A stretch of DNA of 64,000 nt from Hahella sp. HNIBRBA332 (GCF_030719035.1 NZ_CP132203.1:2604001-2668000); one strand, 5' to 3'. Positions 1 to 9,014 are shown, numbered from the stretch's first letter. Numbers and translations are program-made. Notes: generated by a model not told the origin, from the letters alone.

Positions 1-697
1 CAAGCGCGCCGACATGGGGCGCATTCAGATCCGGCAGCGCTGTGTTCAGCTCTCGGCTCATCGCTTCCGGACCAACCCAGCGAGCCAGTCGCGCCCGCGC
101 CTCATCTTCTTTCTGGCGGGCATTGATCAGGCGGTCGTTGAGCTGACTCATTTCCAGATCCGCCCGTAATACGTCCTGCTGTTTGCTGCGACCGACGCTA
201 TACAGGGATTGCGTGACTTCCTGCAGTTGCTGGAACAGACCTTCGTCCTGGCGATAGACCTCCTGGGCCCGCTTCCAATACAACGACTCCAACCAGGCCA
301 GACGCACCTCGCGGCGCACCTGATGGGCGCGGTCCTGGGCCATCCAGCGTTGGGCGACGGCATTCTGCTCACCGCGACGGCGGGATAATGCCAACGTGTC
401 CCCCGCCGGGAATTTCTGCCCCAGCCCTACGCGGAACTGCGTCATGGGTTCCTGGTCGGTGGCGAAGGTGTCTGTAGGCAGGTTCAAGGCGCCCAGGGAC
501 AGGCTTGGGTCCGGCAATTGTCCGTCCGCCACCGCCATGTCTTCACTGGCCAGAGATAACTGTTGCAGACGCGCGATATCCGCGTCTCTTTGCACCGCCA
601 GGGTTTCCGCCTGCGACAGAGTCAGGCTCTGCGCGGACGCGGCGATGCTCCAACCCAACAGCAGGCTGGATAGAAACAGGTTGTGCAACGGCTTCAT
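1..697 (-). CDS. TolC-family outer membrane efflux protein (partial, C-terminus outside window)
   Basis: This gene runs leftward from an ATG at 695-697 and leaves the window after 232 codons. It starts with a signal peptide (MKPLHNLF, then a Leu-rich core ending near SAQS). Next come the alpha-helical heptads of outer-membrane efflux proteins, with a PDPSLSLG segment near residue 60 and an SVGRSKQQDVLRAD segment, both usual in CusC/CzcC-like members. Such proteins form the outer channel of tripartite RND pumps. The Cys/His-rich membrane protein directly upstream (818-1270) points to copper or another heavy metal rather than drugs; this is inference. The RND and adaptor genes would lie to the left of the window. 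Confidence 0.88.
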   Translation of the reverse strand, partial: MKPLHNLFLSSLLLGWSIAASAQSLTLSQAETLAVQRDADIARLQQLSLASEDMAVADGQLPDPSLSLGALNLPTDTFATDQEPMTQFRVGLGQKFPAGDTLALSRRRGEQNAVAQRWMAQDRAHQVRREVRLAWLESLYWKRAQEVYRQDEGLFQQLQEVTQSLYSVGRSKQQDVLRADLEMSQLNDRLINARQKEDEARARLARWVGPEAMSRELNTALPDLNAPHVGAL

Positions 698-817
698 GGG
701 AAGCTCCAATCTCAATGATCATGCCGTGCGACGCAGCGACAGCCGGTCGCAGTTCCAGAGCCGGCGCGCGCGTATGCGCGGAACGACGCCGACTACGAGC
801 TCAATTGAGTATTAGCG

Positions 818-1270
818 CTATTTCAAATAAGTACAGTGGATGTGCTGCAGGGAGGGAGGTTTGGTATCGAGCTTGTGTTCGCGGTAGCGGGCGCGACATA
901 CCCGCACCACGCGGGCGATTAACACCAGCCAGAAAATGAAAATGGCCGCCGCCAGAATCAGCTTCAATATCTGAGATGGCTGTGCGCCAGTAGTGGAATC
1001 ATGTTCATCGCAGCAATCCATGGAGGGCGCACCGCTTGATGCCTGGGCGACCTGCTTGCCAGCAATGTCTTTGCCAGTTATGTCTTGTCCGGACACCGGC
1101 ATGGCGCCGCCATGATGCTCATGCCCGCTTTGCAGCTGAGGCGCTCCCTGAGACGATCCGGCAATCGCCGTCGACACGCCAGCGCAGGCGGCGAAGCTGG
1201 AGCAAAGCAGCCACAGGGCCAGCAATGGCTTTATCAACCAGCGATATCGTTGCGGAAAACGGCTCAACAT
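818..1270 (-). CDS. Small Cys/His-rich membrane protein of a putative metal-efflux operon
   Basis: A 150-residue protein of unnamed function. It has an N-terminal hydrophobic segment (residues about 13-30), a hydrophilic middle with an HEHHGG cluster and MDCCDEHD, and a second membrane helix near residues 103-122 followed by an Arg-rich tail. The His and Cys clusters could bind a soft metal. It lies 120 bp upstream of the TolC-family gene on the same strand, the position where small metal-binding proteins occur in Cus/Czc-type operons. No catalytic motif is visible. Metal binding is inferred from composition and context only. Confidence 0.65.
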   Translation of the reverse strand: MLSRFPQRYRWLIKPLLALWLLCSSFAACAGVSTAIAGSSQGAPQLQSGHEHHGGAMPVSGQDITGKDIAGKQVAQASSGAPSMDCCDEHDSTTGAQPSQILKLILAAAIFIFWLVLIARVVRVCRARYREHKLDTKPPSLQHIHCTYLK

Positions 1271-1596
1271 TGGGTATGGATGGATCTCTTTTTAACTTCT
1301 ACTAACGGTAACTAGCTTCGTTCAGAGAGTCACATGGACAAACTGGGGCTAATGTTACCCTTTACATGCGCTCTTATGTCAACTTAAAAACTTGATATAT
1401 GGAGCAAAATTAATGGTGATGTCATCAAGCTGAACGCAGTTCTCAATTTCCCGCAAGGGATATGGACAGGCATAGATGATGAACGGCCTCAGCCGGGTAG
1501 CGTACGAAGAGGTATGGGGACGGCGGCGAACCAAAAAGTGACCGCGGAGAAACAGCTTCCGCGGTCAGACGGCATAGAGCCGTCGCTGGGGTCAGG
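1271..1596. other. Intergenic region upstream of the efflux genes
   Basis: These 326 bp separate the efflux gene start from the end of the aminopeptidase gene. They must hold the promoter of the leftward efflux genes, but I see no convincing -35/-10 pair and no CueR-type palindrome. The only clear structure is the aminopeptidase terminator. Confidence 0.5.
1532..1566 (-). terminator. Rho-independent terminator of the M28 aminopeptidase gene
   Basis: A perfect 9-bp inverted repeat (1540-1548 with 1558-1566, loop of 9) is followed on the minus strand by a run of five T. It lies 31 bp beyond the stop codon of the leftward aminopeptidase gene. Confidence 0.85.
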
Positions 1597-3153
1597 TTAC
1601 TTCAAAGGAGTATAGGTCACTTTCAGGTTATAGTTAGACGTTGCGCTGCTGTATCCGCGCACCATCACATAGGCTTCCTCCTGCCCCGCCGGAACCTTGA
1701 GGTCGCAGGTTTCGTCAGAGCCGCCTTTATAGGGGCGACAGTCGTAGTTTCGGGTGGTCGGCGCCGCGCCGAAACGCACATACAGGTCAGCATCGTTAGT
1801 GCCGGTCATCACTGCGCTGAAGTCCGTGCCCGGCTCCACTTTGAACGGTCCTTGATTATCAGTCTGGCTACGGCCAACGCTGCCGCTGAACTCTTCAGTC
1901 ACTGGATCTTCAGGATCTGGATCAGGGTCAGGTCCGGGATCGTCGCTGAAATTCCCCTTGGCCAGCTCCGCCACATAAGCCGCCGCCAGTTTCCCGAAGT
2001 TCACTGCGTGATTAGCGTTGCCGCCGCTTTTGTCCAGAGTATCCTGCGCGGTGTGTATATGGGGGTTGGAGCCGTTGAAAGTGGACTCAAACGGAAACGA
2101 CGCTGCGTAGCCTTGGTTGGTCCAGGAAGCATGGTCCGAACACCCATAACCGCACTCGCTGTAGCCTACGGTGACTGTCGGCTGATAAGTGGTCACCAGA
2201 TCCGCCAGGAAGTCGTTCTGACCGGAGTTGGTGTAGTCCTGCATGATATAAATATCGCCGCTGGAGCCTTTGTAGTTGGTCATGTCCAACTGCAGCACGC
2301 CTACCACATTCTTGCCCTGGCTGCTGTAGGACTGAGCGATGGCCTGCGAGCCGCGCAGACCCACTTCTTCCGCCGCATAGGCCATGAAGGACACGGTGCG
2401 GTCCGGCTTGTAACCGGATTCCATCGCCGCCTTGATGACAGAAGTCAGCGTCGCGATGCCGGAGGCGTCGTCGTCCGCGCCAGGAGCGCGCGTGCCCTCG
2501 CCAGTGCCGAAGCCCGCGGTGGAGTCCTGATGTCCGCCAAGCACTACGATTTCATTGGGTTTGGTTTTGCCCTGAATGGTCAAAATAACGGAAGGCTGAC
2601 GCCAGCTATGATTGAAAAACTCCACCGTCACATCGCCGCGAGAGCCAGCCAGAGTCTGCCACTTGTCTTTGATCCACTGGGCGCCCTGCAGGCCGGTCTG
2701 GGTGGTGTAATAACGGTTGGTGAAGTTGGCCAGGCTCTGAATGGTGGAGCGGATATCCGACTCCTTCACCCTGCCCTGCATGGCCGCCACCACTTCCGCG
2801 TTATCAATGCTGTAATCCACTATCTGTGGCGCGATGGCGGACGCCATTAACGAATCATACAACGCCGCACTCTGCGCGGATTCCTGAGAAGTATGCGCGA
2901 TGAAACCGCCACAACGATTCAATTCGTGGTGCATCATCTGTGAAATTTCAGGAATCCGATCTTCGCTGACCAGAAACGCGGACACGCCATTAGCGGTAAA
3001 AGTTCTCGCCCGATTCGCCTCGATCACCTCCGGAAAATGCCGCTTAATGGCCGCAAAGCCATCGGCGTCAGTGGTGATCCATACATCATCTGCAAGAGCG
3101 AGTTGCGACGCCGCCAGCAAAGCCGGTACGGTCAGTCGTAGGTACTTGTTCAT
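1597..3153 (-). CDS. Secreted M28 family zinc aminopeptidase (bacterial leucyl aminopeptidase type) with PPC domain
   Basis: A 518-residue exported peptidase similar in plan to the Vibrio/Aeromonas leucyl aminopeptidases. It has a signal peptide (1-21), an inhibitory propeptide to about 110, the M28 domain (about 112-400), an Asp/Pro linker (DPGPDPDPDPEDP, about 405-417) and a C-terminal PPC domain that is usually removed on maturation. The di-zinc site is complete: His208 (GGHQD), Asp227 (PGADDD), Glu263 with the catalytic Glu262 (AEE), Asp290 (QLDM) and His367 (HIHTAQD). A CGYGC pair (334/338) matches the disulfide of the Vibrio enzyme. It stands alone with its own terminator, so it is probably a monocistronic nutrient-scavenging enzyme. 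Confidence 0.95.
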   Translation of the reverse strand: MNKYLRLTVPALLAASQLALADDVWITTDADGFAAIKRHFPEVIEANRARTFTANGVSAFLVSEDRIPEISQMMHHELNRCGGFIAHTSQESAQSAALYDSLMASAIAPQIVDYSIDNAEVVAAMQGRVKESDIRSTIQSLANFTNRYYTTQTGLQGAQWIKDKWQTLAGSRGDVTVEFFNHSWRQPSVILTIQGKTKPNEIVVLGGHQDSTAGFGTGEGTRAPGADDDASGIATLTSVIKAAMESGYKPDRTVSFMAYAAEEVGLRGSQAIAQSYSSQGKNVVGVLQLDMTNYKGSSGDIYIMQDYTNSGQNDFLADLVTTYQPTVTVGYSECGYGCSDHASWTNQGYAASFPFESTFNGSNPHIHTAQDTLDKSGGNANHAVNFGKLAAAYVAELAKGNFSDDPGPDPDPDPEDPVTEEFSGSVGRSQTDNQGPFKVEPGTDFSAVMTGTNDADLYVRFGAAPTTRNYDCRPYKGGSDETCDLKVPAGQEEAYVMVRGYSSATSNYNLKVTYTPLK

Positions 3154-3941
3154 TAAGTATCTCCATTACTTAGAAGCCATTCCTACCACTACAGCCGGTC
3201 AACCACGGTCAGCGGCGCCGCCGCAAGGAAAAGCAAACGTTTTATTAGGCCTATTTAGTAGTTATAGAGCCCGGGTTGTGCCCGGTCGCTCACGCCAGTG
3301 ACCTGCCGGCCGATAAGCCCGCGATCACTGATCAAAAAAAACTCTAGTAACGGATCGTCAGTTTCACAATAGTCCCTACAACCTAAATTCAAAATTTGAG
3401 GTAAGAAACATGGATTAAGCTGATAACGATGGGCTTGCAAGGGTGTGACAAAATGTCGCACAAGGCTAAGGAGAAAATATAGGAGGCATGGTGGGTATTG
3501 GGAAAAGTAAGTGATACAGACTTGTGAATGGAGCAATTCCAATCATGCGAAACACTGCTTCAGCCTTTTGAAATATGGGGGCTATAGGCCCATCTCAAAA
3601 CGCCCAAAATTATCGGCCAATAATATTCCTTGTACAGAGTCTGCCGATTCCCCCGTTCGCCCTGAGCCTGTCGAAAGGCTCTTAAAAAAGCCACTGACTC
3701 AACACAGGTGAACACAGAAATTAACTGACCACTAACCACTAAAGTGAATGCCAGATGTTTTCCGCGTGGACTGATTAGAAATTAGAATAGCGCCCTGGGA
3801 GGCCCTTCGACAGGCTCAGGGCGAACGGGTGGTTTAGAAAGGCCCTCGACGTTCGCTAATCACAGGCTGAATAGTGCAAGCGATGGGGGCGACAAGTCGT
3901 AACACCTGGCGTGGGGAAAGGTAGATTAGAGTGGAGTATCG
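3154..3941. other. 788-bp intergenic region with one inverted-repeat element
   Basis: No supportable gene on either strand; the open frames here have neither family resemblance nor a good ribosome site. The recognisable content is the repeat element at 3655-3826. The start of the region must carry the aminopeptidase promoter. Confidence 0.5.
3655..3826. repeat. Family A inverted-repeat element (single copy, 172 bp)
   Basis: It is bounded by the arms GTTCGCCCTGAGCCTGTCGA at 3655 and its reverse complement ending at 3826. The same arms delimit each element of the tandem array at 33252-35034, but the interior here differs. The arm type is a dispersed palindromic element found in many proteobacteria. 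Confidence 0.8.
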
Positions 3942-4280
3942 ATGAAGATTTTCTGGGTCATAGACACCAAGGTTACAGCGCTGAAAGGATGCGGTCTCAG
4001 TGATGATGGTTCGGCGTATAAATTCGGCCGCACTGTTGTTCCCGCCAGTACTGAAGAGGAGGCTGTTTCTGCACTGAAAAAGCATTTCGATCAAGGCCGG
4101 ATTCAGCTGGAAGAAGTCATTTCTGTTGTCGCCTACGATGAAGGTGACTGGAGTAGTGATCGTCACCTACTCAGCAAAGCCTATAAGCTAGCCAAAGTAA
4201 CCAACGAAATCAGGAACGCCGCCTTTATTTCTGAAAGGTCGCGCGATTACACTGAGCGGCAGGGGCTGTTGGATGACTAG
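3942..4280 (+). CDS. Hypothetical protein, 112 residues
   Basis: An unrecognised small, charged, soluble protein beginning MKIFWVIDTKV. A GGAG ribosome site lies 7 nt before the ATG. The central part (about 50-75) reads like an alpha/beta fold with a strand EEVISVVAYDEGDW. There is no signal peptide or membrane segment. The size and lone position between dispersed repeats recall orphan immunity or accessory proteins, but nothing in the sequence assigns a role. Confidence 0.55.
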   Translation: MKIFWVIDTKVTALKGCGLSDDGSAYKFGRTVVPASTEEEAVSALKKHFDQGRIQLEEVISVVAYDEGDWSSDRHLLSKAYKLAKVTNEIRNAAFISERSRDYTERQGLLDD

Positions 4281-4343
4281 GAAGTCGTATGTATCCCCTA
4301 TATAGCGCGCCTTCCCTAGTTGAATGCCTGCCAACTTGATCAT

Positions 4344-4373
4344 GTTGGAAGGCGCTGCGCTTTTCCAACCTAC
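4344..4373 (+). repeat. Family B palindromic element (REP-like)
   Basis: A 30-bp imperfect palindrome of the form GTTGGAAGGCGCTGCGCTTT followed by TCCAACCTAC. Related copies occur at 32921, 33043 and 50569. All lie between genes. Confidence 0.7.
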
Positions 4374-4557
4374 TGGAGATAGCGCTTTGCGAGCAGATAT
4401 TAGAATTTGGCCACGACTCTCTATAAAGTTCTCACTGACATTTTTTCGGCGCATAATGCGCCTGAATCTGCGCTTGTCCCCATCCATATTTTGGGTTGCT
4501 CGTGTTGTTTTCACATGAGCGCCCAACGAAATCGTTAACGTACAAGGTGAAGTAAGT

Positions 4558-4920
4558 ATGCCGCATTTGACTTTGGAATATACCTCTAACTTGCGTGGCG
4601 CTGCTGATTTTCAGCGGTTGTTCAGCGCCATTCATACGGGAATGATGAGCACGGGCGAGTTTTCGTTGAATGACATTAAGTCGCGGGCGCATGAGACCAC
4701 GGAGTATGTTATCGGGGACGGTGATATCGGGAGATCTTTCGTTCATCTCAAGGTTGCGCTGCTTGCCGGCAGAAGTCAGGAGTTGAAGCAGTTAGTCGGT
4801 GATTTGTGTCTGCAGGCCCTTCGCGAGGCGTATCAAAAAGAACTGGCAGGCGGCGAATGTCAGTTGTGCGTTGAGCTGTTGGATATCCATCGGGAAAACT
4901 ACTTTAAGGCGCTGGCGTAA
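4558..4920 (+). CDS. 5-carboxymethyl-2-hydroxymuconate delta-isomerase (CHMI) family tautomerase
   Basis: A 120-residue protein starting MPHLTLEYTSNL, the signature of the CHMI (HpaF) branch of the tautomerase superfamily. After removal of Met the N-terminal Pro acts as the catalytic base. Length and fold pattern (two beta-alpha-beta units, with RSFVHLKVALLAGRS in the centre) match the family. In the homoprotocatechuate pathway CHMI isomerises 5-carboxymethyl-2-hydroxymuconate. No other gene of that pathway is nearby, so this stand-alone copy may act on another substrate. An AAGGTGAAGT ribosome site precedes the ATG. Confidence 0.88.
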   Translation: MPHLTLEYTSNLRGAADFQRLFSAIHTGMMSTGEFSLNDIKSRAHETTEYVIGDGDIGRSFVHLKVALLAGRSQELKQLVGDLCLQALREAYQKELAGGECQLCVELLDIHRENYFKALA

Positions 4921-4959
4921 TATCGACGGGGCGGCCAGTTACTTATGAACTCCCGCCCC

Positions 4960-4983
4960 GTTCGCCCTGAGCCTGTCGAAGGG
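4960..4983 (+). repeat. Family A single arm
   Basis: One unpaired copy of the family A arm (GTTCGCCCTGAGCCTGTCGA then AGGG) lies 40 bp after the tautomerase gene. No reverse-complement partner is seen downstream, so this is a solo or decayed element. Confidence 0.7.
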
Positions 4984-5126
4984 TGGATCTATACGCCCGC
5001 GATTCATTTTTCAATTGCACCCTCTTTCCCCTGTACCAAATCCCCCATGCTTCGCCTGGCCTACGAATCTCGCCTAAACTATGGGACTCCGTTCAAGTCG
5101 TCGTTATTTTTAGAGAACAATAATTA

Positions 5127-6125
5127 ATGAGAATATCACTCGTCCTGTCGACTCTGGCTTTATTGGGCGTCGCGTTCGTCCTGTTTCTTTATCAGTATCT
5201 GTTTGGCGCAGAAACAACCTTGTTGAATGTCAGCTATGCCAGTATGACCAAGTCCCGCGTCCATATGCTTATTGAGGGCAAGCGCATATGGTATGCCTTT
5301 GGGGATTCCAGAACGATAGAACGGCCTGCGTTCCTTTTGGATTATGACTTGGACTCAAAATCGCTCAGCCTATTCGAGCTGAAGCCTGATGATTATTTCT
5401 TTGACCACGCCAAAATCATGGATGATTACAGGCTGATTGCTCACTTCAACCTCACGAAAGTTCCGCACAGCCCGCTCTTCGGCGTGTGCATATTCCGCAC
5501 AGTGCAACTGGATTCCGCCTCTTATACTTGGTCGCAACAGCAACGCTGCAAAGAGCAGACAGAGGCTGCGTCGGCAACGGATAGTGATCATAGCGTTGAA
5601 GCAAAAACGGACGAAGCGCCCGATATGCCTTTGCCAAGCCTATTGAGCAACACCAAAACGGACCGTATTTCTCCCTCTCTGTTCTTTAAAAAGCCAGAAA
5701 CTGCGGGTGATGCTTATCAGATCATCGACGCCAATGGACAGGTCATCGCAGAGCGCAAGAGTCTGAGCAATGAGGACAAAGAACGGATAATGCCTGTCGG
5801 TCAAGTGTTCAACTTCGACCCGAGTGATCCCCTCTCACAGATGCCTGTCAATTACGTTAGTCGTGCGTTAGGCCTGCTGCCTAGTGGTGAGGCGTTGCTT
5901 GCGTTTGAATTTACCTGGGCGGCTGAAAGTTCTATCGTCCTGATCGCCTGGGACTTGCAAGCCAACACCACGCGTCTGGAAAAGCGTATTTATTATAAGT
6001 CGCTGTTCTCGCCGTCACAGTTCCAGGCGCGCCAGTTAGATTGGTGGTCGCAAGTTAAATACTTTGTGTCGCCTGAGCGGCGGCCTATCGTACCGTTGAT
6101 TGCTATACCCACTGCAAAGCGATAA
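5127..6125 (+). CDS. Hypothetical membrane-anchored protein, 332 residues
   Basis: An unrecognised protein with an N-terminal uncleaved-type hydrophobic segment (residues about 5-25, LVLSTLALLGVAFVLFLYQY). It is followed by about 300 residues predicted to face the periplasm. Residues 45-130 and 215-300 look like repeated beta strands (IWYAFGDSRT, FLLDYDLDSKSLSLFEL, LLAFEFTWAAESSIVLIAWDL), which would fit a beta-propeller-like or beta-rich fold. A Ser/Thr/Glu-rich low-complexity stretch (about 143-165) separates the two parts. There is no operon partner and no assigned function. Confidence 0.6.
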   Translation: MRISLVLSTLALLGVAFVLFLYQYLFGAETTLLNVSYASMTKSRVHMLIEGKRIWYAFGDSRTIERPAFLLDYDLDSKSLSLFELKPDDYFFDHAKIMDDYRLIAHFNLTKVPHSPLFGVCIFRTVQLDSASYTWSQQQRCKEQTEAASATDSDHSVEAKTDEAPDMPLPSLLSNTKTDRISPSLFFKKPETAGDAYQIIDANGQVIAERKSLSNEDKERIMPVGQVFNFDPSDPLSQMPVNYVSRALGLLPSGEALLAFEFTWAAESSIVLIAWDLQANTTRLEKRIYYKSLFSPSQFQARQLDWWSQVKYFVSPERRPIVPLIAIPTAKR

Positions 6126-6241
6126 CCCAAACATTTACAGCGCAATCCGCTTCACACCGATGTATCCTAGGCGGAACTGGTCTGCGCGCAGCAGGCCCGC
6201 CCCTTGGGCGTTAGCATTCCGTTGATTAATTGAGAAAGTGC

Positions 6242-6634
6242 ATGAATCAAGATCAGATTGAGCAAATACTGCAACTAGCCTGCGATGAAAGATACGACTA
6301 TTCACTGATGAACATGGTGGATAGCAAGGAGGTCTGGATTCTTATCAATGACGACAACCAGTTTTTGAAGCTGTTTTCGGAAGAAGAGGATTTTGAATAT
6401 TTGCCGATCTGGCCCGCTGAGGAGTTCGCCAGAGAGTACGCTAATGACCTGGGTGAGAAGTTGACGCCCAAAAGCATCGCGCTCCCCCACTTCCTGAACA
6501 AATGGATTCCCGGGCTGCAACAGGATGGCCTGCACGTTAATGTCTTCCCCGCCCTGATGGATGATTCAAGCTGGATCATGCCGCCGGACGAATTAAGGGA
6601 CGAGTTGAAGAACGAACTGTCCAATCAGATCTAG
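6242..6634 (+). CDS. DUF2750-like protein
   Basis: An acidic 130-residue protein. I chose the ATG at 6242 (MNQDQIEQIL) over an upstream TTG because a GAGAAAG ribosome site lies just before it. The core, with KEVWILINDD, FEYLPIWPAEEFAREYAND and a WIPGL segment, resembles the DUF2750 family of small uncharacterised bacterial proteins. There it follows the same pattern: a short strand reporting W, then LPVWP and an amphipathic helix. The function is unknown. It is followed by a short hairpin terminator. Confidence 0.7.
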   Translation: MNQDQIEQILQLACDERYDYSLMNMVDSKEVWILINDDNQFLKLFSEEEDFEYLPIWPAEEFAREYANDLGEKLTPKSIALPHFLNKWIPGLQQDGLHVNVFPALMDDSSWIMPPDELRDELKNELSNQI

Positions 6635-6655
6635 GACCTGCTTCGCGATCTTCCT

Positions 6656-6674
6656 GAGCCCCTCCAAGGGGCTC
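6656..6674 (+). terminator. Hairpin terminator after the DUF2750-like gene
   Basis: GAGCCCC and GGGGCTC (6656-6662 and 6668-6674) form a 7-bp GC-rich stem with a 5-nt loop. CGCCTTTAA follows, so the U-tract is weak. Confidence 0.5.
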
Positions 6675-6804
6675 CGCCTTTAAGTCCAATCCCTGCCGCA
6701 AAGCCAGATACAGCAAGCATTTCACGTCCTCGATCCTGTTTTAGGTCTCGCCATACGTTCTTCTCGCGCTTAATAAAGGCTTCTTGAATGAACGAGACCC
6801 AATC

Positions 6805-7878
6805 ATGCACAGACCCGTATTTTTTAGCCTCCTTTTAGCCCTGCTCGCCAGCGCAAATCTCTTCGCCGAGCCTATTGGTTTTCGTGAAACGCAGGTGGCG
6901 GACGCCTCTGCACATCGACCTTTGCATGTCAGCATTTGGTACCCAATGCAGGAGGAACAGACCTCAAACGCCACCCGCGCCTCAACAATATCCATAGGAG
7001 AAAATCAGGCATTCTTCGGCGTGCAGGCGCGCCCCAATGCAGAGCCGGCGCAAGACGCGCACCCGCTGGTGGTGCTGTCGCACGGTTACGGCGGCAATTG
7101 GCGCAATCTGAACTGGCTGGCGGCGGAGCTGGCCGCTCAGGGCTATGTGGTCGCCGCGCCGGATCACCCAGGCACGACAACTTTCGACAGGCGCCCTGTA
7201 GAGGCGGCGAAGCTGTGGGAGCGACCTCATGATCTCAGTCGGGTGATTGATTTCATATTGGACAACCCGAAGCTGGCGGGAGAGATCAATGCAGACAACA
7301 TCGCCGCCATCGGCCACTCTCTTGGCGGATGGACCGTTATGGCGCTGGCGGGCGCGCGTTTCGATCAGACGCATTTCGCCGCCGAATGTCTGGCGCATCC
7401 CAATCCTCGCGTTTGCGGGTTAAGCGATGAGTTGGGCTTGAGCACTGAGGGCGCGGCCAAAGCCTCACTTGAGGCCAGCTTGGCGGATCATCGGGTGCGG
7501 GCGGTGGTCTCACTGGACCTCGGTCTTGCCCGCGGTTTTACCCCAGCCAGTCTGGCGGCAGTGCGAATACCCGTGCTGATATTCGGGGCGGGCGTGGATA
7601 TTGGCGACCTACCCGCCAGGATGGAGTCCGGCTACCTTTCCGTCCACCTGCCTTCAGCGCGCAGCCAGTACTTGGAAATTCCCGACGCCGCCCACTTCAG
7701 CTTTATGCAGCGCTGCAAACCCAGCGCAATTGCACTATTGGAAGAAGAGGTTCCAGGCGATGGCGTTATCTGCAAGGACGGAGAGGATCGCAGCAGAGAG
7801 GAGATTCATCAGCAGGTGGCAGGCCTGGTTATCGCCTTTCTGAAACAGGCTTTCACAACAAAAGGCGCAGCGCAGTAG
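6805..7878 (+). CDS. Secreted alpha/beta hydrolase (PAF-acetylhydrolase / dienelactone hydrolase-like)
   Basis: A 357-residue exported serine hydrolase. The ATG at 6805 gives a clean signal peptide (MHRPVFFSLLLALLASANLFA); an upstream in-frame TTG would add seven charged residues. The alpha/beta-hydrolase marks are an oxyanion segment LSHGYGGN (about 91-98), the nucleophile elbow GHSLGG with Ser172, and a late DAAHFSF His. The family includes platelet-activating-factor acetylhydrolases and lipoprotein-type esterases. The true substrate cannot be read from sequence. It stands alone and converges with the AraC-type gene. Confidence 0.85.
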   Translation: MHRPVFFSLLLALLASANLFAEPIGFRETQVADASAHRPLHVSIWYPMQEEQTSNATRASTISIGENQAFFGVQARPNAEPAQDAHPLVVLSHGYGGNWRNLNWLAAELAAQGYVVAAPDHPGTTTFDRRPVEAAKLWERPHDLSRVIDFILDNPKLAGEINADNIAAIGHSLGGWTVMALAGARFDQTHFAAECLAHPNPRVCGLSDELGLSTEGAAKASLEASLADHRVRAVVSLDLGLARGFTPASLAAVRIPVLIFGAGVDIGDLPARMESGYLSVHLPSARSQYLEIPDAAHFSFMQRCKPSAIALLEEEVPGDGVICKDGEDRSREEIHQQVAGLVIAFLKQAFTTKGAAQ

Positions 7879-7895
7879 AACGTGAAAATGCGTAT

Positions 7896-9014
7896 TTATT
7901 CGCCAGATGAAACCGAGCGGCGATAGTCGCTCGGCGTCATATTGGCGACCCGCTGGAACTCGCGATTAAAGTTCGATTTGGTCTGAAAACCGGCTTCGAG
8001 AAAAATACTAGTGACCGGTAGATCCGTCTCCTGCAACAACCGTTTGGCCTCTTCGATGCGATATTCATTGACGACCTGAGAAACATTGCGCCCATAAACC
8101 CGATTAATCGCCCCGGAAATTTGCCGTGAGGGAATCCCCGCTCTTCGAGCCAGACGATTCAGGTTCAGGTCCGGATCGCGAAATAGTTGCTGCTGACGCA
8201 TGATCTGGTCAATGCGCTGAATGATCTGCTGGTCATCTGCGCTTTGCTCAGAACTGGCCTCTGGGGATGTTACAAGCTCAATTGCTGGCTCAGGCACGTT
8301 CTCATTAAGGTTATCTGCGACTGGCCCCGGCATAACGGGAACACTCTCGCTCTCACCAGTAAGGCTAATAGCGCCGCCCTCACCTGCAGGAATACTTCTG
8401 CCGAACGCCACCACACCGTAAACAATCACCGGCAAAAGCAACAACTGTGCGGTGGCGACTATCGTCGCGGCATGCGCCCCCTGATATAAATCGAAATCCC
8501 CTGCGATCAACAGATCGCTGATGGCGGAGATGATCAACGTGCAACCGGCAATCCGCGTGGCTTTCAACGCATGGGAGGCGTCACTGAAACGAGTGGTTGG
8601 CAACACGTCCGGGCCGCGGGAAGCCATACGAATCAAGGCCGCGCCATAACCGAAATATAACCCCGCCAACAGCAGATCAATAGGCGGTCGCCATAACGAC
8701 CAAGTCGCAGAGAAAGCCGCTATCACCACAACCGGCGCCAAGTGGAGCCCATGTTTGGCGCGCATAGACGACGGCGCGCCGACAAAACAAAACCAGGCAA
8801 TGACAGGCAACGTTGACGCCATGATAGGTTGGATAAACCGAATAAAACGGACATCAAACGTCCAGCGCAGCCCGCCAATAATCACCAACACAATACAGGC
8901 TGCGGCGAAAATCATAGCCGGACGCAGCGCTGATTCGTTCTGCCTGATCAACCGAAAAAGCAGGATCGTCAGCAACAAAGCAATGACAAAAGGAAGTGGA
9001 ATAGCGGGCATCAT
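7896..9014 (-). CDS. AraC-family regulator with an N-terminal multi-pass membrane domain
   Basis: A 372-residue protein. The N-terminal 200 residues carry about seven hydrophobic segments (starting FVIALLLTILLFRLI). The C-terminal 110 residues form an AraC/XylS DNA-binding domain: LNLNRLARRAGIPSRQISGAINRV is the first helix-turn-helix, and VTSIFLEAGFQTKSNFNREF with the MTPSDYRRS ending is the second. Membrane-bound AraC regulators sense signals in or across the membrane and act directly on DNA. A likely target is itself or a neighbour, but no operator is evident. A linker rich in Glu/Pro/Ser (about 225-275) joins the halves. Confidence 0.9.
   Translation of the reverse strand: MMPAIPLPFVIALLLTILLFRLIRQNESALRPAMIFAAACIVLVIIGGLRWTFDVRFIRFIQPIMASTLPVIAWFCFVGAPSSMRAKHGLHLAPVVVIAAFSATWSLWRPPIDLLLAGLYFGYGAALIRMASRGPDVLPTTRFSDASHALKATRIAGCTLIISAISDLLIAGDFDLYQGAHAATIVATAQLLLLPVIVYGVVAFGRSIPAGEGGAISLTGESESVPVMPGPVADNLNENVPEPAIELVTSPEASSEQSADDQQIIQRIDQIMRQQQLFRDPDLNLNRLARRAGIPSRQISGAINRVYGRNVSQVVNEYRIEEAKRLLQETDLPVTSIFLEAGFQTKSNFNREFQRVANMTPSDYRRSVSSGE

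Noticed and set aside
1852..2850. A 332-residue open frame antisense to the aminopeptidase gene
   Set aside because: The opposite strand contains all zinc ligands of an M28 peptidase.
3255..3542. A 95-residue leftward frame upstream of the aminopeptidase gene
   Set aside because: No ribosome site and no protein-like pattern; it overlaps probable promoter sequence.
4945..5127. A 60-residue frame starting before the solo family A arm
   Set aside because: Its N-terminus is translated repeat sequence and it ends at the start codon of the next gene.
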